A stretch of DNA of 64,000 nucleotides, taken from NCBI GenBank assembly GCA_004799435.1, contig SSMV01000089.1, forward strand, positions 31,076 through 95,075, written 5' to 3'. Source of the DNA: Bradyrhizobium sp. (GTDB lineage: Bacteria; Pseudomonadota; Alphaproteobacteria; Rhizobiales; Beijerinckiaceae). Below the pieces are notes generated by a model. That model was given only the letters and a program-made list of their open reading frames with translations, had not been told where the DNA came from and searched no databases. A program made the position numbers and the translations under genes. Shown one piece after another: positions 52,472 to 62,351 of the stretch. Position 1 is the first letter of the stretch; every line of letters starts with the position of its first letter.

Positions 52472-53643
52472 GGCGCGGCTCCGATGCAAGCGGTCAGCAT
52501 CGTCACGTTTTTTTCGACCGCGCCGCTGTCGCGAAACCATTGCCGGGCGAAATTCGCCGCTGCCAGCCGCTGCGCGGCGCGCTCTTCGTTGGACATATGC
52601 GCGAAAGTCTCGATCGACTCGACCCAGCGGTCCATATCGGCAAGCGGCAGATCCCAGCCGGCGCCAGAGGCTTCAAGCCCGCGCCAGGGCGTCTGATCGC
52701 TGATCAGCGCGGGCGTTCCCAACGACAAAGCCTCGAAAATCGCATGGCCAAAATTCTCGCCGGCGGTCGGCAGGAAGAAGAGATCGGTCTTGGTCAAAGC
52801 GGCGGCGATGGCTTCATTGCTCGTCTCGCCGCGCCACACCGCGCGGATATTCTCCGGCAGGCCGGCGATCAACTCCTGGCAGCGACGCCAATAGAGGGCG
52901 TCCTCGGCGGGGCCGAAGATTTCGAATATTGCCGGGGCCGTGACGCGCGCGAGGACGCGCAGCGCATAGTCGAGCTGCTTCACTGGCGCCAGCCGCCCGA
53001 CGAAGGCAAGCCGCAGCGCGCCATCCGGCGCGGGTTCGAAAGCGCCGCCCTCGAGCGGCAGACGAATATTTGGCGCCACGACAATGGGCGCGGAACTCGC
53101 GACGCCCGCCGCCATGTCGCGCGCTTCCGCTTCGCTGGTCGCGTGCAGCGTCACGTCGCGCCAAAGGCGAAGCCGGCGGGCGGCGGCGAGGAAAATCTGC
53201 TTCTTCGCCGGCTTGACGCCGAGCGCGCCGAAGCCAAATTCGCCGCGCGGCGACAGGAGCGTCGGCTTCTGGGGAACCGCGCCCATGCGTCTGAGCGCGA
53301 GCGCCGGCAGGGTGAATTCACGGTCGAAGACGCTGTTCAGCCATAAGAGATCGTGCGGCGTCTCGCGGAGGATCGACCGCAGGCCGATCGCGCCCAAAGG
53401 CCCGATGCGGCAATAGCGGACGCGGGCGAATCCAAGGTCTACCCATTCATCGCTGGCCGCCGAGGGGTGAGGCGCGTCGGTCGGGCGGTCTCGAGCCACC
53501 AGACGAAATTCAAACCTCTCGCCGAGCGCCTGGGCGAGCGCCTTGAAACTCTGGTTGGGGCCGCTGGCGTCATTGTCCGGCCAGAAACAGCCGAGCAACA
53601 CAAGCACGGTGGGGCGGCGCGCGGGGGACGGCGTTTGCGTCAT
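52468..53643 (-). CDS. Glycosyltransferase family 4
   Basis: A 391-residue GT-B enzyme with LVLLGCFWPDNDASGPNQSFKALAQALG at the N-terminus, SPRGEFGFGALGVKPAKKQIFL, LRLAFVGRLAPVKQLDYALRVLARV and the acidic pattern LTKTDLFFLPTAGENFGHAIFEALSLGTPALISD. It starts with ATG inside the stop region of the GT2 gene and ends in the start of the next GT4, so the chain of overlaps marks one operon. Confidence 0.92.
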   Translation of the reverse strand: MTQTPSPARRPTVLVLLGCFWPDNDASGPNQSFKALAQALGERFEFRLVARDRPTDAPHPSAASDEWVDLGFARVRYCRIGPLGAIGLRSILRETPHDLLWLNSVFDREFTLPALALRRMGAVPQKPTLLSPRGEFGFGALGVKPAKKQIFLAAARRLRLWRDVTLHATSEAEARDMAAGVASSAPIVVAPNIRLPLEGGAFEPAPDGALRLAFVGRLAPVKQLDYALRVLARVTAPAIFEIFGPAEDALYWRRCQELIAGLPENIRAVWRGETSNEAIAAALTKTDLFFLPTAGENFGHAIFEALSLGTPALISDQTPWRGLEASGAGWDLPLADMDRWVESIETFAHMSNEERAAQRLAAANFARQWFRDSGAVEKNVTMLTACIGAAP

Positions 53644-54608
53644 AGGTCGATGTTATGCGTCTGGCTGAGGCGGCGCTTGAAAGCCTCGACGCCGTGACGC
53701 GCGATGAAATCGCGCGCCTCGTCGAGCTTGGCGTCGATCAGCATGAAGAGCCAGAAGCCGTGCATGAAATGAAACACCAGACCGGCGCGGCCGTCGAGAA
53801 AGCCGAGGCGAAAGACATAGCGATAGACATACATAGCGAGCGCACGAAAATAGAGCGGCATGCGGCCATAGACGGAATTCTTGAGGAAGCGATTGCGTCT
53901 GGCGGCGCCGTCCATCGCGTCGATGCGACGATCCTCGTCGAATAGGCGATAGTCGCGATTGAGATAGTCCACCATCGCCAGCGTCGCGTAGCGATTGTGT
54001 TTTGCGATCCACGCGTCGAGGTCATTGAGATTGTGATCGACGAGATCGCCGCCTTCGAGCAGCGCGCCGCGCCCTCTGGTCAGGACGATATGTTCGTCCA
54101 TCCAGCGCTGCTCGATCTCGCCGGCGCTCGCCCGCCACAGGCGCAGCAGGATCGTCGGATAGTAGCGGCCGTGCCGGATCCAGCGTTCGCGGAAGATGAA
54201 TTTCCGCTTCACATTGATTCCGGTGACCTCGGCGTCGAGCGACGGCAACATCGCCCGCAGCGCGTCTGGAACGGTCGGCTCGAAATATTCGTCGGCGTCG
54301 ATGCGCATCACCCAGGGCGTTACCGGCGCGGCGGCTTCGAGGCCCCAGCGAAACTGGTCGGCGTGGTTCTTCCATTGTCGCTGCAGGACTTCGGCGCCGA
54401 GGCCGGTAGCGATTTCGACCGTCCGGTCGGTCGAGAAGGAGTCGATGACGACGATCCGTTCGACCCAGTCGACGATGCGCGTCAGACAGCGTTCGATATG
54501 AATCTCTTCATTGAAGGCGAGAATGATCGCCGTGATCGGCAGCTTGGCGGCGCCGGCGTCGTTCAGGCGAGGCGGACTGGCCTCCGCGGAAGCGGCCGGC
54601 GGGGTCAC
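53640..54608 (-). CDS. Glycosyltransferase family 2
   Basis: A 322-residue GT-A enzyme resembling the WaaE/KdtX-like branch (beta-1,4-glucosyltransferases). Core motifs are ITAIILAFNEEIHIERCL, VIDSFSTDRTVEIA, MRIDADEYFEPT (the DxD), and ERWIRHGRYYPTILLRLWR. A hydrophobic helix sits near the C-terminus. The start is GTG overlapping the stop of the bi-domain oxidoreductase (GTGA). Confidence 0.93.
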   Translation of the reverse strand: MTPPAASAEASPPRLNDAGAAKLPITAIILAFNEEIHIERCLTRIVDWVERIVVIDSFSTDRTVEIATGLGAEVLQRQWKNHADQFRWGLEAAAPVTPWVMRIDADEYFEPTVPDALRAMLPSLDAEVTGINVKRKFIFRERWIRHGRYYPTILLRLWRASAGEIEQRWMDEHIVLTRGRGALLEGGDLVDHNLNDLDAWIAKHNRYATLAMVDYLNRDYRLFDEDRRIDAMDGAARRNRFLKNSVYGRMPLYFRALAMYVYRYVFRLGFLDGRAGLVFHFMHGFWLFMLIDAKLDEARDFIARHGVEAFKRRLSQTHNIDL

Positions 54609-56704
54609 GGGCTGCGCAACGCCTCTTCGACCGCCAGCGTCGCCGCCGTCACCGCCTCAAGCTCAGCGAGCGGGATCGGCGCTTCCGCCGTCCCGCGCGC
54701 CGCCGTGAGAAAGGCCGCGAGGAGTTGCGTCTGGCCCTTGTCCTGGCGGCCGCGGACCATGCGCGCCTTGCCGCCGGAATGGATCGTCAGTTTCGAGAAG
54801 TCGTCGAGCCGGATGACCTTGCCATTGGCGAAGGCTTCGAGATGTTCCTTCGGCAGGCTTGGATCGCCCATGGCGGAATAGACGATTGCGCCGGTCGAGC
54901 CATCGGCGAATTGCAGCGTCGCGACGATAGAGTCGGATCGGCCACCGGCCGAGACCGCATGGGCGGCGACGGGCAGACTGCCGCAGAGATAAGTGAGGCT
55001 GTCGATGAAATGGCAGACTTCGCCGAGGATTCTGCCGCCGCCCTCGTCGGTCTGGATCCAGCTCTCCGCCGGCACAACGCCGGCGTTGATGCGATAGATC
55101 ATCATCAGCGGGCCGGAGCGCGGCTCAAGCGCCGCCTTGGCCTGGACCAGCAGGGGCGCGAAGCGGCGATTGAATCCGACCGCGAGGATCACCGGTCCCG
55201 CCTTGGCCGCTGCGATCACGTCCTGCAATTCGTCGGCCGCGATCGCCAGCGGCTTCTCGCAGAAGACATGCTTGCCGGCCCGCAACGCGCGTGCTGCGAG
55301 CGCGGCATGGGTATTGTGCCGCGTCGCGACGAAAACGGCGTCGGTCGCCGCGTCGCCGATCGCCGCCTCGGGGTCGGTCGCGGCGATCGCAAAACCGAAC
55401 TTGTCCCTGGAATGCGAGGCGCTGATCCCCGTCTTGGTGACGACCGCGGTCAGGCTGACGCCCTCGGTCGCGCGAACCTTCGGCAGCAGCATGGCGCGAG
55501 CGTAATTGCCCAGTCCGATGAAAGCGACCCCGAGCCCCGATTTCGCCGCCCGCGGCGCGCTCGGTGTGGCGACGGGGGCTACCCGCGACGCATGGTCGGG
55601 ATAGGTCAGGAGGATCGCGAGATGGGGCTCGCCGCTCTCCATCAGTTCATAGGCTTTTTCCGCCGCTTCGATCGGGAAACGATGCGAGACATAGGCCTTG
55701 GGCGTCACGCGTCCCTGTTCGATCAGGCTGAGAAAAGCCGCCATGTTGCGCTGTTCGGTCCAGCGCACATAGGGCAATGGGTAATCGCGCCCCGCCAGTT
55801 CGTAAGCCGGATCGCCGCGCCCAGGGCCGTAGGACATGGAGAGTCGCAGTTCCAGCTCGCGCCTATAAAAGGGCTCGCGCTCGATGTTCAGGCCGACCAG
55901 CCCCACGACGACAATGCGGCCTTTCAGGCGCGAAATCTCCGCCGCATTGTTGACCGGCTCGTTTGACTTCGATGAGGCGGTGATGATGACCGCATCGGCG
56001 CCATGGCCGCCGGTGCGCGCCGCAACGACGCTCGCCAGATCGTCGCTGACGGCGACATCGGCGCCGAGCGACTTCGCCAGGGTGGCGCGCTGCGGATTGG
56101 GGTCGAAGCCGATGACGACGCAGCCATTGGCCTTGAGGACCTGCACGGTCAGCAGGCCGATGAGGCCGAGGCCCAGTACGACCACGCATTCGCCAAGCGT
56201 CGGCGCGGCGAGACGCACGCCCTGCAGCGCGATGGCGCCCAGCGTGACGAAGCTCGCGTCTTCATCGTCGACGCCGGCCGGCGTGGGAACGACGAGGTTC
56301 TTCGGCACGGCGTTGAATTCGGCGTGATTGGCGAGGCCCGCCCCCGCGCAGGCGACCCGGTCGCCCAGCGAATGGCCCGTGACGTCGCGGCCCATTGCGA
56401 TGATTTCGCCGACCAGCGAATAGCCGAGGGGAATGGGCGTATCGAGCTTGGCGAAGACCTTCTCCAGCGTCGGCCTCACGCCCTCCTTGCGGACATTGGC
56501 GACGACCCGGCGCACCAGATCAGGGCGGGCGGCCGCCTTGCCGAGCAGCGAGGACTTCGCCAATTGCATGAGCTGGCGTTCGGTGCCTGAACTGATCAGC
56601 GACACGCGGGTCGCGACCAGCACTTCGCCATCGCCAGCGCGCGGGGCGGGCGCTTCGGCGACCTTCAGTTCGCCGCTGCGATAATTTTGCTGAACCTGTT
56701 TCAA
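54605..56704 (-). CDS. Bi-domain oxidoreductase (zinc-type MDR plus Gfo/Idh/MocA)
   Basis: A 699-residue fused protein. Residues 1 to about 370 resemble medium-chain dehydrogenases (SLVGEIIAMGRDVTGHSLGDRVACAGAGLANHAEF, VVLGLGLIGLLTVQVLKANGCVVIGFDPN). Residues about 390 to 699 are a Gfo/Idh/MocA sugar dehydrogenase (VAFIGLGNYARAMLLPKVR, FVATRHNTHAALAARALRAGKHVFCEKPLA, the CEKPLA signature). This fusion is usual in capsule and exopolysaccharide operons next to heparinase II/III genes and is thought to act on a sugar nucleotide; the reaction is not known. Confidence 0.93.
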   Translation of the reverse strand: MKQVQQNYRSGELKVAEAPAPRAGDGEVLVATRVSLISSGTERQLMQLAKSSLLGKAAARPDLVRRVVANVRKEGVRPTLEKVFAKLDTPIPLGYSLVGEIIAMGRDVTGHSLGDRVACAGAGLANHAEFNAVPKNLVVPTPAGVDDEDASFVTLGAIALQGVRLAAPTLGECVVVLGLGLIGLLTVQVLKANGCVVIGFDPNPQRATLAKSLGADVAVSDDLASVVAARTGGHGADAVIITASSKSNEPVNNAAEISRLKGRIVVVGLVGLNIEREPFYRRELELRLSMSYGPGRGDPAYELAGRDYPLPYVRWTEQRNMAAFLSLIEQGRVTPKAYVSHRFPIEAAEKAYELMESGEPHLAILLTYPDHASRVAPVATPSAPRAAKSGLGVAFIGLGNYARAMLLPKVRATEGVSLTAVVTKTGISASHSRDKFGFAIAATDPEAAIGDAATDAVFVATRHNTHAALAARALRAGKHVFCEKPLAIAADELQDVIAAAKAGPVILAVGFNRRFAPLLVQAKAALEPRSGPLMMIYRINAGVVPAESWIQTDEGGGRILGEVCHFIDSLTYLCGSLPVAAHAVSAGGRSDSIVATLQFADGSTGAIVYSAMGDPSLPKEHLEAFANGKVIRLDDFSKLTIHSGGKARMVRGRQDKGQTQLLAAFLTAARGTAEAPIPLAELEAVTAATLAVEEALRSP

Positions 56705-56740
56705 GCGCGCACTCTGTTGCAGTCTTTTCGGCGGCCGGGG

Positions 56741-58426
56741 CTAGGCGCTTATCGTTTGGATTTCGAAGCTGGTGGCGATCTCGCCGCTTCCGCCGGGCCA
56801 AGCGAGCCGCAAGCGTTTCGTCGCCCGCTCATAGCCCAAATCCGACCACCAGACAGCATCTTCCAGCAGAATTTTGGCGCTTGAGCGCATCTCGATCCGC
56901 GCCTGACCCCGAGTCAGGGTCGCCGTCTCACCGGCGAGGGCGACAGCGACATCCGGGTGCAGGAGGAACGTCGCCGAGGCCCGGCGCGCCGCTGTCGCTT
57001 CGATGCGGTCGACGATCGCCAGACGCTGGCGCGACGCCTCGAACCGCCGGACATGGCGTCCAGCGCTGAGATAGCCGTCGTGGGTGCCCTCCAGCCGGAG
57101 ATGCTCGTCGTCGCATTCCAGACGCAGCAGCGAGACTTCGGGCCTTCGGCCGCAACGAAACGCGCCGAAGAATTCGGCCTGATCGGCCCCGTCGAAACAA
57201 AGCGTGTTGTGGGACGAAGCCGAGCGCGAGGCTACGCGTCGCGGGCCGGCGGAATATTCATAGACGCCGGGATCGACGATGATCCGTTCGCCCGCCACCG
57301 ACCATTCGAAACTCAGAATGTCGCCATGCGCATGCGCCGGCAGCGCGTCGGGGCCGATCCTTCCGCAATCGACGATGAGATAATTGCCGCCGTCGCGCAG
57401 GCCGAAATAGCCGGCTGACGAAAGGCCGATGCTCGGTCGCGGTTCCGGTCGAACGCCGAATTGCGCGGCGAAGACGTCGAGACACTCCGCCTGCGAATAG
57501 GCCATATGCAGACCGGCGTCATTGAACTGCGCGACGCAACCGTCGGGATGCGCGAGGTCGAGCATCGCCGCCGCCATGGCGCGCAGCGTCGCGTCGAGCG
57601 CTGGCGGCAAGGCTTCGCTGGGCAGGGCGTGGCGGCATTCAAGGAGATCGGCGAAGACTTGGGCGTGATAAGAGGGCGAGCGCTCATAGTGAACGCCGTC
57701 GGACAGCACCTGCTGGTCAATCGCTTTGCCGAGCTTGCGCAGCGCCAGCTTTCGCCACGCCAGCGCCGGCTCGCCCTTGAAATAGACCGAACCCCAGATC
57801 AGCGCCTTAAGGTTCTTGATCAGGTGATTGCCGCCAATGTCGGTTTCGAGATTGGCGGCAAGAAAAGTCAATTGCTCGGCGAGACTGCCGCGCGCCCGCG
57901 CAAGGAAGGCGGTCGGCGCTCGTTTCCCGCGCGTCGCGAGTTGCTGCATCCAGACGACGCTGCGCAGCGACAGGGCATAGGCGTTCCAACTGTCCCGCCA
58001 GGCGCCTTTCTGCATCGGCGAATTGGCGGCAATCCATTCGTCGATCAGCCGCATAAAAGCGGCGTCGTCGAGTTCTTCGAGATATTCCATGTAGTGCAGA
58101 TGCATCCGCCACAATTGGTCGGCTGGCGCGAGAGAGGGGGCCTGCCAATTGACGGCGCCTTGCATCGCGTGGGTGCGACCGAGGAAAGTGAAGACAGAGC
58201 CTTCCGGTTTGAAGGCGATCATTCCGCGTCGTGGCGGAAAGAGGGGCAGAGGCGGCGTCGCGGAGGCGCTCAGGGTCCCACGCCAGACATTGACCGGCCA
58301 TTCGGTGCGATCGCGCCAGGCGCGGCGCAGTGAAAGCCACAGCCGCCGCAGAATCTGGCTGGCCGGCACATGCCGGATGAAGGCGAGATTGCGCGCGAGA
58401 TCGCGCCAGGCGGCGCCCGCGTTCAT
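56741..58426 (-). CDS. Heparinase II/III family protein
   Basis: A 561-residue protein with the alginate-lyase-like N-terminal helical domain (WQAPSLAPADQLWRMHLHYMEYLEEL, NHLIKNLKALIWGSVYF, GVHYERSPSYHAQVFADLLEC) and a C-terminal heparinase II/III beta-sandwich (HAHGDILSFEWSVAGERIIVDPGVYEY). HxxxxxH-type and Tyr residues of the lyase site are present. No signal peptide is evident; in exopolysaccharide operons these proteins may modify or cleave uronic-acid polymers, and several act in the cytoplasm. Its stop overlaps nothing, 37 bases before the bi-domain gene. Confidence 0.9.
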   Translation of the reverse strand: MNAGAAWRDLARNLAFIRHVPASQILRRLWLSLRRAWRDRTEWPVNVWRGTLSASATPPLPLFPPRRGMIAFKPEGSVFTFLGRTHAMQGAVNWQAPSLAPADQLWRMHLHYMEYLEELDDAAFMRLIDEWIAANSPMQKGAWRDSWNAYALSLRSVVWMQQLATRGKRAPTAFLARARGSLAEQLTFLAANLETDIGGNHLIKNLKALIWGSVYFKGEPALAWRKLALRKLGKAIDQQVLSDGVHYERSPSYHAQVFADLLECRHALPSEALPPALDATLRAMAAAMLDLAHPDGCVAQFNDAGLHMAYSQAECLDVFAAQFGVRPEPRPSIGLSSAGYFGLRDGGNYLIVDCGRIGPDALPAHAHGDILSFEWSVAGERIIVDPGVYEYSAGPRRVASRSASSHNTLCFDGADQAEFFGAFRCGRRPEVSLLRLECDDEHLRLEGTHDGYLSAGRHVRRFEASRQRLAIVDRIEATAARRASATFLLHPDVAVALAGETATLTRGQARIEMRSSAKILLEDAVWWSDLGYERATKRLRLAWPGGSGEIATSFEIQTISA

Positions 58427-59700
58427 TCGCCGGGCGCGCTGGCGCCGCTCGCTGCGCGAAGATCATGGGCGAGTGGGCGCCGGGCGGCGACATCGGCGAG
58501 GAAATCGAGGTAACGCGCCGCGATTGTCCGGCGATCGAAATTCGCTCTCGCATAGTCGAGCCCGGCGCGGCCAAAGGCGGCGGCGCGGTTCGGATCGTCG
58601 GCGAGCGCCGTCATGGCGTCGGCAAGCGCCCGGGCGTCCTCGGGCGGGATGGCGATCCCGGCTCGCGCCTCTTCGAGCGTTGCGCGCGCTTCGCCCTCGA
58701 CGCCGAGAATGATCGGGCATTGCATCGCCATGGCCTCGGCCATTTTCGACGGCAGCACCTTGGTGAAGGTCTCGCTTCGCTTGAGCAGGATCAGGCTCGC
58801 GTCGGCGGCGCTCCAGAAATCCGGCATTTCCGCCTTCGGGCGCTGGCCGAGGATCAGCACATTGTCGAGGCCGCGCGCCTCGCGCTCGGCCTGCAGGTGG
58901 GCGCGTTCGGCGCCGTCGCCGACCATCAGGAAGGCGATGCGCGCGTCGTGTTTGAGGATTTCGGCGGCGTCGAGAATGGTCGCGAGCCCATGCGCCATTC
59001 CATGCGTGCCCATATAGGCGCCGATGAACCTGCCCTCGAGGCCAAGCGAGCGACGAAGCGCGCCTCTATCGCCGCGCCGCACGAAGGCGCTCAAATCCGC
59101 GCCATTGACGAAGACGGCGATCTTGCCCGGGTCGCCGCAACGTTCGGCGATATGGGGAACGAAGGAGCGGGTCACCGAAACGATCCCGTCGGCCTGCCGA
59201 TAGGCGAAGCCTTCCAGCCATTCGAGAAACCGGGTCGCGAGGCCTTTGCGCATCGCGCCGACGGCGACGATGCTTTCCGGCCAGAGGTCGCGAATTTCGA
59301 GCACCCAGGGCGCGCGCTTGACGAGGCGCGCGAGCCCGCCGGCGAGGCCGCAGAAGAATTGCGGCGAGGTCGAGACGATCACATCGGCCTTTGGCAGCCA
59401 CGGCAGAGCAAGCGCGACGGCGAAGAGATAAGACAGGTAGTTGAGCGTGCGGCGCGCGAATCCCGCGTTGGGCGCCATCAGCGTCCAGATGCGGATCACG
59501 CGCACGCCGTCGATGAATTCGGACTGATAAAGCCGGTTGCGATAGCCGGGGTAAGCCACGCCATTGGGGTGGTTCGGCGTGCAGGTGACGACCGTCACCC
59601 CATGGCCCTTGGCGGCCCAGGCGCGGCAATGTTCCGAGGTTCGCGACGCGGGCGCGTTCACTTCGGGCGGATAGTAGTGGGAGAAGAACAGGATCCGCAT
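58423..59700 (-). CDS. Glycosyltransferase family 4, WbuB-like
   Basis: A 425-residue GT-B enzyme. N-terminus RILFFSHYYPPEVNAPASRTSEHCRAW and TPNHPNGVAYPGYRNRLY are typical of WbuB-type transferases that add L-fucosamine or related sugars. The C-terminal half has AYMGTHGMAHGLATILDAA, MVGDGAERAHLQAEREARGLDNVLILGQ and SETFTKVLPSKMAEAMAMQCPIILGVEGEA. The stop overlaps the start of the heparinase gene (ATGA). Sugar specificity is an inference only. Confidence 0.93.
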   Translation of the reverse strand: MRILFFSHYYPPEVNAPASRTSEHCRAWAAKGHGVTVVTCTPNHPNGVAYPGYRNRLYQSEFIDGVRVIRIWTLMAPNAGFARRTLNYLSYLFAVALALPWLPKADVIVSTSPQFFCGLAGGLARLVKRAPWVLEIRDLWPESIVAVGAMRKGLATRFLEWLEGFAYRQADGIVSVTRSFVPHIAERCGDPGKIAVFVNGADLSAFVRRGDRGALRRSLGLEGRFIGAYMGTHGMAHGLATILDAAEILKHDARIAFLMVGDGAERAHLQAEREARGLDNVLILGQRPKAEMPDFWSAADASLILLKRSETFTKVLPSKMAEAMAMQCPIILGVEGEARATLEEARAGIAIPPEDARALADAMTALADDPNRAAAFGRAGLDYARANFDRRTIAARYLDFLADVAARRPLAHDLRAASGASAPGE

Positions 59701-59712
59701 GAATGCGAGCCT

Positions 59713-61566
59713 TCACATCTGCAAGGCTTGCGTGGCGGAAGGAGCGGCGCCGTCGCGAGCGCGACGCGCCGGCGGCAAGTAGGATTTGGCGAGGCGTGGC
59801 AGCCAATGGCGGCTCCACAGGCGATCTTCGATCGCCTCGCCGCCGTCGAACCAGCTTCGCAACGGGATGCCGAAACCGGTCTTCGGCCGTTCGACGACAC
59901 TCGCGGGCAGGGGACGGCTCGGCGCGTTGGCGAGCAACCGCTTGCCATCGCGTGTCGAGGCGCGGGCGAAGAGCGGCGCAACTTGAGCGACCAGCACGCT
60001 GTCGACGAGCGGCGTGCGAATTTCCAGACTATGCGCCATGCCCGCCCAGTCGGCGTCGCGCAGCAATTGATTGCGCAGATAGAAAAGCGATTCGAGCACG
60101 GCGACTTTGCCGAAGTCGAACCGCGGTTCCGGCGCCAGCGCCTGCGCGATCGCCGCGAGCGGTTGCAACGCGGCGAGACCTTCGGCGGCGAAGTCGCGGT
60201 CTCCCATCGCCTCGCCAAGTTCGCCGGGCAGGAAGACCCCGCGCTGAAGCAGATAGGCGCCGGCGAACGTCGGACCGAGTTCGAGCAATCCCGCCGATTT
60301 CGGATGAAGCTTCAGACCGGCGCGCTGCGAGAGGGCGAGAGCCGCTTCGCCGATCGCCTTGCGGCCGGGAAGGTGGCGCAGGAAGCCGAGCGCACGCACG
60401 ATCCGCGGCAGTCGCGCGAATGTGCTGTAGCCGCCCAGCAACTCGTCGCCGCCCATGCCTGAGACGGCGACTTTCAACCCAAGTTCGCGCATCGCCTTGG
60501 CGACGAACCAGGTGTTGACGCCGTCGATGCTCGGTTGATCCATCGCCGCGAGAATTTTTGGCAGATCGTTTTTGAATTCGGCCTTATCGACCCAGCGGAT
60601 GGTCGATTGCGCGTCATATTGGCGCGCGATGTTGGCCGCCAGCGAGGATTCGTCCTGCGGGCCGCCGCGAAAAGCCTCGAAGGCGAGGGTCACGGTTTGG
60701 ATCGATTGCTGGCCGCAATCGCGCATCAATCCAAGGAGACCGCCGGAATCGACGCCAGCCGAGAGGAAGACGCCGACCGGTACGTCGGACATCATATGCG
60801 CGCACACACTGTCGAGCGCGCTATGGCGGAAAGACTCGGCCACATCCTGCGGCGGCGAGGCGTCCTCGGCCTCGCGATAAATGCGCGCGAGCGAAAAATA
60901 AGCTTGCGGCGCTCCGACGCCCTCGGCGTCGACGACGAGCGAAGCGCCCGCCGGCACGGCGCGGATCGCCTTGTAGCAAGTGAAGGGCTCCGGCACATTG
61001 CCGAAGAGGTGGAACCCCGCCACGCCCGCCGAATCCGGAGCGCTCGAGACAGCGCCGCATTCGACGAGCGCCTTGACGCTGGAAGCGAAGCGCAGGCAGC
61101 GTCCGTCGTCGGCGTAATAGAGCGGCTTGATGCCGTAAGGATCGCGCGCCAGCAACAGACGCCGGGCCTGCGTATCCCAGAGCGCGAAGGCGAACATGCC
61201 GCGCAGCATCCCCAGCATCGCGCGGCCATGAAGCCGATAGAGATGGATGAGAACTTCGCAGTCCGATCGGCTTTTGAAGACGCAGCCGCGCGACTCAAGC
61301 TCGGCGCGAAGTTCGGGGAAATTATAGATTTCGCCATTGTAAGTGACGACGATCGTGCCGTCGGCGCTCGCCATCGGCTGAATGCCGCTGTCGGTCAGAT
61401 CGACAATCGCCAGTCGGCGATGGCCGAAGGCTAGGCGGCCGTCCTCGCCCACCCATTCGCCGCTTCCGTCGGGACCGCGATGGGCCATGCGGTCGCGCGT
61501 GCGGCGCAGCTCGTCGAGATCGACCGCTGGACCGTTATAGGCGAATAGACCGTTGATTCCGCACAT
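59713..61566 (-). CDS. asnB: Asparagine synthase (glutamine-hydrolysing)
   Basis: A 617-residue two-domain enzyme. The N-terminal glutaminase begins MCGINGLFAY with the catalytic Cys2, then RDRMAHRGPDGSGEW and TYNGEIYNFPELRAELESRG; the synthetase half has GVFLSAGVDSGGLLGL (the ATP pyrophosphatase SGGxD-like site) and GMGGDELLGGYSTF. In exopolysaccharide operons such AsnB-like proteins often amidate uronic acids rather than make free asparagine. The true start (Met before Cys2) is 60 residues inside the track ORF. Confidence 0.94.
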   Translation of the reverse strand: MCGINGLFAYNGPAVDLDELRRTRDRMAHRGPDGSGEWVGEDGRLAFGHRRLAIVDLTDSGIQPMASADGTIVVTYNGEIYNFPELRAELESRGCVFKSRSDCEVLIHLYRLHGRAMLGMLRGMFAFALWDTQARRLLLARDPYGIKPLYYADDGRCLRFASSVKALVECGAVSSAPDSAGVAGFHLFGNVPEPFTCYKAIRAVPAGASLVVDAEGVGAPQAYFSLARIYREAEDASPPQDVAESFRHSALDSVCAHMMSDVPVGVFLSAGVDSGGLLGLMRDCGQQSIQTVTLAFEAFRGGPQDESSLAANIARQYDAQSTIRWVDKAEFKNDLPKILAAMDQPSIDGVNTWFVAKAMRELGLKVAVSGMGGDELLGGYSTFARLPRIVRALGFLRHLPGRKAIGEAALALSQRAGLKLHPKSAGLLELGPTFAGAYLLQRGVFLPGELGEAMGDRDFAAEGLAALQPLAAIAQALAPEPRFDFGKVAVLESLFYLRNQLLRDADWAGMAHSLEIRTPLVDSVLVAQVAPLFARASTRDGKRLLANAPSRPLPASVVERPKTGFGIPLRSWFDGGEAIEDRLWSRHWLPRLAKSYLPPARRARDGAAPSATQALQM

Positions 61567-61615
61567 CGATCTTCTCGGCCGGAAAGCCGCTATCAGGGAG
61601 AAAACGGTCCCCTTG

Positions 61616-62338
61616 TCAACACGCGGCCGCGCCTTTGCGACACAAGAGGAACCAGAGACTGGGCGAAACGACGGGCCACAGGCTGCGCGGCGCGACGGGA
61701 TCGAAACCAAGCGCGGCCTCGCAGGGCAGTCCGGCGCCCGTCGCAAGCGCGATGAGTTCGCCGTGCGACCAGGCGCCTTTCGAAGTCTCGAGATAGGGGA
61801 AGGCTCGCGATCCGAAGATCGACGATAGGGCCCGCAGGCTTCTTTGCAGAAGGCGCAGGCCGGAACGCCGGTTCGGCGCGGAAAGGATCAGAAGCCCGTC
61901 CGGACGCAGCCGCTCAGCGACCGCGGCCAGCGCGCCTTTGGGATCGTCGAGATATTCCAGAACGCTGAGAAAGAGCGCGCCGTCATAGCCGTCGCCGGCG
62001 CGGGCGAGCGTCTCGATGGTTTCGACTTCATAGCGCGGCGACGCGCCGGAAGAAGGGATCGCTCTGGCCGCTTCGATCATCGCCGCCGAGCCGTCGACGC
62101 CGGTCACTTTCGCGCCGGCGGCGGCGAGCATGCGGCTGAAAACCCCGCTGCCGCAGCCAATGTCCAGCCACCTGCCGCCAACCGCGGCCCTCGGCAAAAC
62201 CTCGTGGAGGAAAAACTCGGCACGCCGCTTGAAGCCGCCGCTCTCATAGCGCCGGGCCCAGCCTTCGGCGAGCGTGTCGTGATAGGCGATCGCCGCCGCG
62301 GGATTGGCGGACCCATTGGCGCCGGGGACGATCGTCAT
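61616..62338 (-). CDS. Class I SAM-dependent methyltransferase
   Basis: A 240-residue methyltransferase with the SAM-binding motif WLDIGCGSGVFSRMLAAAG, followed by VTGVDGSAAMIEAAR and YDGALFLSVLEYLDDPKGALA. No membrane helix. In this operon it probably methylates a sugar of the exopolysaccharide; the substrate is not known. It is 49 bases before asnB on the same strand. Confidence 0.9.
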   Translation of the reverse strand: MTIVPGANGSANPAAAIAYHDTLAEGWARRYESGGFKRRAEFFLHEVLPRAAVGGRWLDIGCGSGVFSRMLAAAGAKVTGVDGSAAMIEAARAIPSSGASPRYEVETIETLARAGDGYDGALFLSVLEYLDDPKGALAAVAERLRPDGLLILSAPNRRSGLRLLQRSLRALSSIFGSRAFPYLETSKGAWSHGELIALATGAGLPCEAALGFDPVAPRSLWPVVSPSLWFLLCRKGAAAC

Positions 62339-62351
62339 CTCGCGTTCCGCG